Below, in pieces: positions 6,302 to 11,670 of a stretch of DNA of 11,670 nt. Every line of letters starts with the position of its first letter. The stretch's first letter is position 1. The stretch covers positions 1-11,670 of the forward strand of contig CAILTZ010000694.1 in NCBI GenBank assembly GCA_903837255.1, read 5' to 3'. The position numbers and the translations under genes were made by a program. This DNA is from an uncultured Pirellula sp. (GTDB lineage: Bacteria > Planctomycetota > Planctomycetia > Pirellulales > Pirellulaceae). Under the pieces are notes generated by a model, which was not told the DNA's origin, searched no databases, and saw nothing but the letters and a program-made list of their open reading frames with translations.

Positions 6302-7243
6302 ATGCTCTTTAGAAAAGCCAAATTAACCGTACCAGCGATCTTGTTCCTAGTCCTGTTGCGACTAGTGATCGGTTGGCATTTTTTCCAGGAGGGTGCGGTC
6401 AAGGTTAAGGAAGGCTTTTCATCGACGCCGTTTTTGTCGGCGGCCAAGGGGCCTTTCGCCAATAACTTCCTATCCATGATCCCAGACCATGATGGAATGA
6501 TCCGGATCGACGCCAAGAAAATGTCGGATGCGTGCGATGCGTACGGGGAACAGATCAAGCGAGAGTTTGGACTCAACGAAGATCAGTGCAAAGAGGTCGA
6601 CACGATCCTGGTCGACTTGAAGGCGAGGCGGAAAGAGACCTACGATGAGTGGAAGCCACAAATCGAGGAGTACAAAAACGGTTTTGAGCGAATAACCAAG
6701 CTTCAAAGCGATCCATCCAGATCCAAGGTCGCATCGCTTCGACGTCAGCAGGACGATATCGAGGGCAAATGGCGGGCGCTCGGAAGACCGATCCTGTCGG
6801 AGATCGATGGTACGATTCCCGAGATGGTCAACCTGCTCAACGCCATTCCCAGCGATGACCAAGCCAACCCGAAACCGGAAAAGCCACCTGCCAAAGACGC
6901 CAAGGGTGTTCCAATCCGCAAGCGGGTCGAGTTCAAGTTCGACGGCGAAGGGCCGATCTCGGTAAAATTAGTCGACAAGATCATCCCCATCTTTGATATG
7001 TCCGTCGGGATTTTGCTCCTTTTGGGATTGCTAACCCCGCTGGCTGGTCTTGCCGCTGGTTTATTCCTGCTGTCGGTGGTTGTTAGCCAGTTCCCCGGTT
7101 TTCCGGGTACGTCTCCGACGTATTACCAAGCCATTGAAATGCTCGGCTGTTTTGTTGTGGCATTTGCCGATGCCGGACGTTACGCCGGTTTGGACTTTTT
7201 CCCGTGGAGTTTTTGGAACCGTAAATCCAAGGTGCCTGCTTAA
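6302..7243 (+). CDS. DoxX-family membrane protein with a large soluble insert
   Basis: The 313-residue product has one N-terminal hydrophobic helix (about 9-27, then the DoxX-like LVIGWHFFQEGAVKVKEG) and three more at about 231-246, 248-264 and 275-292 (GILLLLGLLTPLAGLAAG...; AIEMLGCFVVAFADAGRYAG). This is the four-helix DoxX core. Between helix 1 and helix 2 lies an insert of about 190 residues (45-222). It is rich in charged, helical, coiled-coil-like sequence (ERITKLQSDPSRSKVASLRR) with a Pro/Lys-rich linker (NPKPEKPPAKDAKG). DoxX proteins are linked to quinone and thiol redox work in the membrane; the exact reaction here is unknown. The insert is predicted to be outside the cytoplasm if helix 1 exports it. 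The Gfo/Idh/MocA gene follows 83 bases later on the same strand, suggesting a joint envelope role. The ATG at 6302 has only a weak Shine-Dalgarno match. Confidence 0.85.
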   Translation: MLFRKAKLTVPAILFLVLLRLVIGWHFFQEGAVKVKEGFSSTPFLSAAKGPFANNFLSMIPDHDGMIRIDAKKMSDACDAYGEQIKREFGLNEDQCKEVDTILVDLKARRKETYDEWKPQIEEYKNGFERITKLQSDPSRSKVASLRRQQDDIEGKWRALGRPILSEIDGTIPEMVNLLNAIPSDDQANPKPEKPPAKDAKGVPIRKRVEFKFDGEGPISVKLVDKIIPIFDMSVGILLLLGLLTPLAGLAAGLFLLSVVVSQFPGFPGTSPTYYQAIEMLGCFVVAFADAGRYAGLDFFPWSFWNRKSKVPA

Positions 7244-7326
7244 CGTTGCGGCTGATTGGCGCAATGATTGGGGCGGGACCTAAGCAATTGAAAAACTAGT
7301 TTATTTTATAGTTTCGAGGTCATCGA

Positions 7327-9114
7327 ATGCGTACTTTGAGTGCAGAAGACAAAGCGGTTGGTCAGGACAATTATCACGAAGCCGTAGGGTTCACCCGGCG
7401 GGAGTTTTTGCAAGGGGTCATCGCGGCCGGTGCCGTCAGCGGCGCGGGCCTGGGTGCGATGTACTTTGGCTATGAAAAATTCGCCAACCCAGTTCGCGTC
7501 GGCGTGATTGGAACCGGGGACGAAGGCAATGTGCTCATCGGCGGTTGCACCCCGGAGTACGTCCAAGTCACTGCGATTGCCGATATTCGTCCTTATAGCA
7601 TCTACAGGGCTTTCAATGGCGACTGGACCACTCCAACCCGCCCGGGGTTGATCAAGCAGTACAAATACACCAACGAAGAAGAGGCTCGCAAGAGCGTCAA
7701 GGTCTACGATGCTTCCAACGGTGGCATCGATGCGCTTCTCAAAGATGACAGCATCGAAGCGATCATCATTGCCCTGCCCTTGCACTTGCACGCACCCATT
7801 GCGATCAAGGCGATGATGGCAGGCAAGCACGTGCTGACCGAGAAGCTCATGGCTCATAACGTCGCCCAGTGCAAGGTGATGGCCAGGCTTGCCAAGGATC
7901 TCAAGGGCAAGTCCGGCGAGTCGCTTTACCTAGCAACCGGCCACCAGCGTCACTACAGCGTTCTTTACGACAACGCTGTCCACTTGATCCGCTGGGGAAT
8001 GCTCGGCCAATTGCACCATATCCGCGCTCAGTGGCACCGAGGTAACTTGCCCGGCAATGATTCTTGGCAACCGCCATTGGTCGGAGGGGATCCAGACTCC
8101 AAGACCGATAAGATCAAAGCGGACTTGGACAAGTACGTTAAGGATTTAGAAAAGGCCAAGAGCCCTGCGGAGATCGATCAGCTCGAACGCAAAGTCGCCC
8201 AACAGAAAGCTTGGCTCTCCGATGCGGTCGATGCGGCTCGTTTTGGATATCTCGAAAAGACCATCGGAAACCGAACCATTTCCGCGATGGAAGAACTCGT
8301 CCGCTGGCGACTCTTCGACCGCACCGGTGCAGGTTTGATGGGCGAGCTGGGTAGTCACCAACTCGATGCGGCCACGATCTTCTGCAGTGCATTGCGAACC
8401 GACGGAAAGAAAGCCCATCCGCTGACGGTCCATGCTGTCGGTGGACGCCATCTTTTCCCAGCAGACCGGGACTCCGACGACCACGTGTACTGCACCTATG
8501 AATTTCCCGGTCCAGAGTACAACGAAAAGTTCGACTTGGGCTATCGCCAACCGGGAGGACTCAAGGGTGTGCCCAGTTACGATCAGGACCCAAACAAGAA
8601 GATCGTGGTTACCTACTCATCGATCAACGGCAATGGCTATGGTGGCTACGGCGAGGTCGTCATGGGTACCAAGGGGACATTGGTATTGGAGAAAGAACAA
8701 GAAGTCATGCTGTATGCCAAATCAGATACCAGTGCGGCAGCAGGGGTCAAGGCCGCTGGCGGTGGGTATGCATTGGATACGCAAGCCAGCGGTGGAGCTT
8801 CGGCTCCGGTATCCAAAGCTGCAGCGGCGGCAGGGTCCGTAAGCCGCGGATACACCGAAGAAATCGAGCACTGGGCTTACTGTATCCGAAACAATTCTCC
8901 AGAGAACCAACCTAGGTGCTATCCCAAGGTGGCCATGGCCGACGCGATCATTTCGCTTACAACCAATGTCGCTTTGAAGAAAGCGGCTCGGGGCGAACCC
9001 GGTTACATCAAGTTCGAGGAGTCTTGGTTCGATATCGATAGCGACGATACCCCAGACGGCAGCAGCGTCGCCGAGGAAATGCAACGCCTGAAAGAATACC
9101 AGATCCCAACGTGA
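7327..9114 (+). CDS. Tat-exported Gfo/Idh/MocA-family oxidoreductase
   Basis: The 595-residue product begins with a twin-arginine signal (TRREFLQGVIAAGAVSGAG, Arg24-Arg25 plus hydrophobic segment), so it is probably exported folded with its cofactor. The Rossmann domain has GVIGTGDEGN with the GxGxxG glycines at 62, 64 and 67. The usual EKP motif reads EKL (172-174), keeping Lys173. The second domain holds GELGSHQLDA (339-348) with His344 and Asp347 at the expected catalytic positions. Family members oxidise or reduce sugars and cyclitols with NAD(P); the substrate cannot be read here. It is larger than typical members (about 350-450), because of a charged helical insert (about 257-298) and an Ala/Gly/Ser-rich stretch (468-505). 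GAGG lies seven bases before ATG 7327. Its stop overlaps the next gene's start (GTGA), so those two are coupled. Confidence 0.92.
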   Translation: MRTLSAEDKAVGQDNYHEAVGFTRREFLQGVIAAGAVSGAGLGAMYFGYEKFANPVRVGVIGTGDEGNVLIGGCTPEYVQVTAIADIRPYSIYRAFNGDWTTPTRPGLIKQYKYTNEEEARKSVKVYDASNGGIDALLKDDSIEAIIIALPLHLHAPIAIKAMMAGKHVLTEKLMAHNVAQCKVMARLAKDLKGKSGESLYLATGHQRHYSVLYDNAVHLIRWGMLGQLHHIRAQWHRGNLPGNDSWQPPLVGGDPDSKTDKIKADLDKYVKDLEKAKSPAEIDQLERKVAQQKAWLSDAVDAARFGYLEKTIGNRTISAMEELVRWRLFDRTGAGLMGELGSHQLDAATIFCSALRTDGKKAHPLTVHAVGGRHLFPADRDSDDHVYCTYEFPGPEYNEKFDLGYRQPGGLKGVPSYDQDPNKKIVVTYSSINGNGYGGYGEVVMGTKGTLVLEKEQEVMLYAKSDTSAAAGVKAAGGGYALDTQASGGASAPVSKAAAAAGSVSRGYTEEIEHWAYCIRNNSPENQPRCYPKVAMADAIISLTTNVALKKAARGEPGYIKFEESWFDIDSDDTPDGSSVAEEMQRLKEYQIPT

Positions 9115-9701
9115 TAAACTTCGATGATGTTGTCGATATAGAGGCGATAGAGGCGGTTGCCAAAGCGCCAGCGAAGGATCTCCAAGAGGAGCAGCAAGAC
9201 AGAATCTCTGGGAAAGTCGCTGTGGTGGCTTTCTCGATGATCCTGTTGCTGGGGTTGATCGCGGTTTTATCGATCGGTCTACAGTTCCAATCGATCATGC
9301 AGCGGCTCAACGCCTCCCGCTCCTCTTGGGGGCCGGCATCGACAGAGCTCTCAAAGCGTTTTGACGAAGCCGAGCATTACTTAAGCAGTGTCGACTACCT
9401 GGGCAATTCTCCAACCTTAACCGATTGGAGTTATTACTACAGCCAATTCCACGAGAGTCGTCAATTCGACCGACAGGTCGCTTCTGCCCAAAAACTCGAA
9501 GAGATGCTCGAAGGCTTGCTCTCGCAACAATCCATGCCTCCGACGTCTCCGATCACCCCGCTCAAGCCGGGCTCTAAATTATTGGAGCTCTTGGAGAAAG
9601 AAAAACTTCGCAAGCAATCCGAACTCAGTTTTCTTGGGATATGGACAAAGACTCTCTTGAGGTTAAAAACTCCATCGTACTTTGAATCGGTAAACTGGTA
9701 A
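9111..9701 (+). CDS. Unrecognised single-pass membrane protein between the oxidoreductase and holB
   Basis: The 196-residue product starts at GTG 9111, overlapping the upstream TGA by four bases (GTGA), and ends at TAA 9699-9701, overlapping the holB ATG by one base (TAATG). It has an acidic N-terminal cytoplasmic-looking region (1-34), one hydrophobic helix at about 35-57 (VAVVAFSMILLLGLIAVLSI), and a polar, probably extracytoplasmic C-terminal domain with Tyr/Ser-rich (YLSSVDYLGNSPTLTDWSYY) and helical charged stretches. I recognise no family and no catalytic motif. The topology is that of a single-pass protein with its N-terminus inside. The tight overlaps on both sides argue that it is real and translated with its neighbours. 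Its role is unknown; its position suggests either a partner of the exported oxidoreductase or simple operon packing. Confidence 0.85.
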   Translation: MINFDDVVDIEAIEAVAKAPAKDLQEEQQDRISGKVAVVAFSMILLLGLIAVLSIGLQFQSIMQRLNASRSSWGPASTELSKRFDEAEHYLSSVDYLGNSPTLTDWSYYYSQFHESRQFDRQVASAQKLEEMLEGLLSQQSMPPTSPITPLKPGSKLLELLEKEKLRKQSELSFLGIWTKTLLRLKTPSYFESVNW

Positions 9702-10744
9702 TGGATTGGACTGAATTCCTCGGACATCAGCGGCAACGGAATTGGTTTGCTAACGCGATCTCGCAGAATAAACTCGCCAGTACTTTCTTGATGGTGGGAC
9801 CCGACGGCATAGGTAAACGGACCTTTGCCAAGCTCGTTGCACAGTCACTGCTGTGCACTCAAACGGACCCAGGGGATTTGGCATTCTGCAATCGATGTGA
9901 AACATGCCTTCAGGTCGAAAAGCAGACCCACCCGGACGTAATCTACTTGGCCAGAGACCGCGCGAAGTCAACATTGACGGTCGATCAACTGCTGGGCTCA
10001 GATGCTGCGCGGATGAGAGAAGGGTTCTGCTATGAGCTCCGAATTCGACCTTATTCGGGCCGTCGCAAGATAGCGATCATCGACGATGCCGATACGCTCA
10101 AAGAGGATACCGCCAATTGCTTGCTGAAAACGTTAGAGGAACCCCCGCCAGGCGCTGTGATTTTTCTGTTGGGAACCTCCGAGAAACGGCAGATTAGCAC
10201 CATTCGTTCCCGGTCGCAGATTGTTCGTTTTTCACCGTTGTCCAACCAGCATGTCGCGGAGTTGATCCTCAGGCATGGGTTTCTTGAGGACCCAACGCAA
10301 GCACTGCAATTGGCCGAGCGATCGCATGGCTCGATCCAGCATGCCAAGGAGCTCAATGATCCAAGCTTGATCGAGTTTCGCAACCAAATCTATTCGTTTC
10401 TGCAGCAACGTCCGATGGATTTTATCGGGTTTCCCAAAGCGATCATCGAGCACTTAAACAACTCCACTGCCGACGGGCAGCCTCGTCGAGACCGTCTCAA
10501 ATGGTGTTTGGACGAGGTCACCGAAGTGCTCCGAAACTCGCTCTGGATTCAAATGGGAGTCCCTTTTTCTGGGGCCACAGACCCGGCATTGCGGTTTGCT
10601 CCGCTGAAGAATTTGCCAGTTCGAACCATCCTTCGCCTGATCGAATTGACTCAGGAAACCCGAGAGAACATCAATCGTTACATCGCTCCGGCAGCGCTGT
10701 TGGAAGCTTGGGTGGTGAATTTCGCTCGACTTGCTCGCTTGTAA
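9701..10744 (+). CDS. holB: DNA polymerase III delta' subunit (clamp loader)
   Basis: The 347-residue product is the delta' AAA+ subunit of the clamp loader, which helps open and load the beta clamp at replication forks in the cytoplasm. Features in order are FLGHQ near the N-terminus, Walker A GPDGIGKRT (33-41), four zinc-ligand Cys at 52, 63, 66 and 69 (CNRCETC), Walker B KIAIIDDAD (123-131), LLKTLEEPPPGAVIFLL (141-157) and the sensor/arginine-finger region TIRSRSQIVRF (167-177). The usual SRC motif reads SRS (170-172), a small change that keeps the Arg. A C-terminal helical collar domain follows. It is close to the usual length. The ATG overlaps the preceding gene's stop (TAATG). slyX follows 14 bases later. 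Tmk, often next to holB, is not here. Confidence 0.94.
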   Translation: MDWTEFLGHQRQRNWFANAISQNKLASTFLMVGPDGIGKRTFAKLVAQSLLCTQTDPGDLAFCNRCETCLQVEKQTHPDVIYLARDRAKSTLTVDQLLGSDAARMREGFCYELRIRPYSGRRKIAIIDDADTLKEDTANCLLKTLEEPPPGAVIFLLGTSEKRQISTIRSRSQIVRFSPLSNQHVAELILRHGFLEDPTQALQLAERSHGSIQHAKELNDPSLIEFRNQIYSFLQQRPMDFIGFPKAIIEHLNNSTADGQPRRDRLKWCLDEVTEVLRNSLWIQMGVPFSGATDPALRFAPLKNLPVRTILRLIELTQETRENINRYIAPAALLEAWVVNFARLARL

Positions 10745-10758
10745 ATCGGAGACTCCCT

Positions 10759-10977
10759 ATGTCCAAATCTTCCGCCGAGCGACTCACCGACGTCGAGTGC
10801 ATTTTGATGCATTTGCAGCAAACGCTCACCGATCTGAACCAAGTGATCATTGAGCAGGGCAAGTCGATAACCAAGTTAGAGCGAGAGCTCAAGCAATTGG
10901 CTAGCGATTTTAGGCAGGTCAGGGACACCAATCGCCCAACGAGATCTGCCGAGGATGAAATTCCTCCGCATTACTGA
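10759..10977 (+). CDS. slyX: SlyX-family protein
   Basis: The 72-residue protein has the SlyX pattern: ERLTDVECILMHLQQTLTDL, then LNQVIIEQGKSITKLEREL, and the characteristic ending PPHY. It is expected to be a short coiled coil in the cytoplasm; its molecular function is unknown even in well-studied bacteria. The start ATG 10759 has GGAG seven bases upstream and lies 14 bases after the holB stop, so it is the last gene of that run. The same frame is open much further 5' (to 10501), but that part overlaps holB and looks like shadow sequence. It faces a convergent gene with an eight-base gap. Confidence 0.9.
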   Translation: MSKSSAERLTDVECILMHLQQTLTDLNQVIIEQGKSITKLERELKQLASDFRQVRDTNRPTRSAEDEIPPHY

Positions 10978-10996
10978 TGCATTAATTACTGATGCA
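10971..10996. repeat. Tandem TTACTGATGCA repeat at convergent gene ends
   Basis: TTACTGATGCA occurs at 10971-10981 and again at 10986-10996, a 15-base period. The first copy holds the slyX stop (TGA 10975-10977), and the second holds the complement of the opposing gene's stop (TTA 10986-10988). It looks like a local duplication. No hairpin-plus-T-run terminator is visible between the genes. Confidence 0.8.
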
Positions 10997-11618
10997 CAGA
11001 CCGATCAGCAGTCTGCAGACGTTTGGTTGATGTGAGAAAAGCTGAAGCCAGTCCGCTGAAGCCAACCGTAAACAAAACGTCGCTAGCCAGCGTCCAACGC
11101 CAAAATGGAAGCCCTGCGATGTAGCAGTTCACCAGTCCCCAGGGGCTTGTTTCGTAGTGCATGAGAGGATCGAGCCAAGCTCCGAAATTGCTCAGCAGGA
11201 AGAAGCAAGCCGATGCGAGGAATGCGACCAGTGCCGTGGCGCTCAACGCATTGGCTTTTGAGGGACTTTCGAGGATCGACCACTTGCTCAAACTTGCTGC
11301 CACGAGGGTCATCACTGCAAATCCAGCGTAGTTCAGGACCATGGAAGGCAGGTGATAAAAACCCATTCCAGGAACACCAGCAAAATGGCCAATACAATCG
11401 GCTAGGAATAATGCAGCCAACGGAAACCACCATCGGAAGACCCCGAAGGTGTGCAGGCCGCAGAAAATGGCCAGGGCACCGAAAGCAGAAAAATTCTCCG
11501 GCAATGGCGCAAATCGCAGCGCTAAAGTCAGCCCGAGCAACAGCACGGCAACCAAAACCATATGGCTTTGGCCGGGGCGATGGGACGGACGGATGTCTTC
11601 ATTGAAAAGGGTCGACAT
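10986..11618 (-). CDS. DUF6580-like multi-pass membrane protein
   Basis: The 210-residue product (from ATG 11618) looks like a polytopic membrane protein with about five or six hydrophobic segments, near 20-36, 46-60, 62-80, 93-111, 126-144 and 177-195. Family-like signatures of DUF6580 are RFAPLPENFSAFGALAIFCG (35-54), the ACFFLLSNFGAWL segment (137-149) and GLPFWRWTLASDVLFT (169-184). The first resembles the start of energy-coupling-factor S-component-like folds, so a transport role is conceivable but not shown. A TTG at 11627 could extend it by three residues. I prefer ATG 11618, with AAGG nine bases upstream. An upstream minus-strand frame ends at 11630, only about a dozen bases before this start, so the two may be co-transcribed. 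It converges on slyX. Confidence 0.82.
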   Translation of the reverse strand: MSTLFNEDIRPSHRPGQSHMVLVAVLLLGLTLALRFAPLPENFSAFGALAIFCGLHTFGVFRWWFPLAALFLADCIGHFAGVPGMGFYHLPSMVLNYAGFAVMTLVAASLSKWSILESPSKANALSATALVAFLASACFFLLSNFGAWLDPLMHYETSPWGLVNCYIAGLPFWRWTLASDVLFTVGFSGLASAFLTSTKRLQTADRSVHQ

Positions 11619-11629
11619 GACGAGCAACC

Positions 11630-11670
11630 TTAGAGTCGTTTCTGAAGTAATTCCTGGGCCTTGGCATTGC
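11630..11670 (-). CDS. C-terminal end of an upstream minus-strand gene (partial)
   Basis: The last twelve codons before a TAA at 11630-11632 read NAKAQELLQKRL, a plausible helical C-terminus. They stop 11 bases before the next gene's ATG. Only this fragment is in the window, so it could be chance and no function can be given. Confidence 0.35.
   Translation of the reverse strand, partial: NAKAQELLQKRL

Noticed and set aside
7306..7857. Minus-strand 183-codon frame opposite the oxidoreductase
   Set aside because: The sense strand encodes a well-supported Tat signal and Rossmann fold; the antisense product shows no domain pattern.
10501..10758. Extended slyX frame inside holB
   Set aside because: It lies wholly within conserved holB sequence and SlyX homology begins only at 10759.
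11011..11020. GTCTGCAGAC palindrome as a terminator
   Set aside because: There is no loop or T-run, and it lies inside the DUF6580-like coding sequence.

Overview
The window reads as ordinary chromosomal DNA of a planctomycete, most likely of the Pirellulales/Rhodopirellula type. This is inferred, not proven. The reasons are a Tat-exported Gfo/Idh/MocA oxidoreductase, a DoxX protein interrupted by a large soluble insert, a bacterial XPB helicase paired with a Bax1-type (DUF790) nuclease, a free-standing CaMKII-hub-like protein and a DUF6580-like membrane protein. GC content looks moderate (mid-50s %). I see no insertion sequence, prophage, tRNA, rRNA or CRISPR array. No stretch longer than about 235 bases lacks a gene.

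Layout. (1) Positions 3186 down to 1, minus strand, look like one operon: a CaMKII association-domain-like protein (2797-3186), glutamine-dependent NAD+ synthetase nadE (776-2782), a HutZ/HugZ-like FMN-binding split-barrel protein (251-706), and a two-helix membrane protein running off the left edge (1-250). The gaps are 13, 69 and 0 bases. (2) A 232-base divergent spacer (3187-3418) separates this from a plus-strand pair: an XPB-family SF2 helicase starting at TTG 3419 and a Bax1-like nuclease overlapping its 3' end by 56 bases. (3) After a 158-base spacer come, on the plus strand, the DoxX protein (6302-7243), the Gfo/Idh/MocA oxidoreductase (7327-9114), an unrecognised single-pass membrane protein (9111-9701), the DNA polymerase III delta' subunit holB (9701-10744) and slyX (10759-10977). 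The middle three are joined by overlapping stop/start codons (GTGA, TAATG). (4) A convergent minus-strand DUF6580-like membrane protein (10986-11618) ends eight bases after slyX. The last codons of another minus-strand frame reach the right edge.

How they work together. The helicase and nuclease are the clearest functional unit. In archaea the same pair unwinds and cuts DNA bubbles in a nucleotide-excision-repair-like process. The DoxX/oxidoreductase pair is probably an envelope redox module and the minus-strand operon centres on NAD+ synthesis. The most notable items are the complete XPB-Bax1 pair in a bacterium, and the kinase-less CaMKII hub protein, which keeps the His/Arg pocket residues of the animal hub. 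I found no clear candidate for a wholly new multi-gene system. Several published-style start sites (longest-ORF starts) in this window are probably wrong, and I give corrected starts for nadE, both XPB/Bax1 genes, slyX and the DUF6580-like gene.
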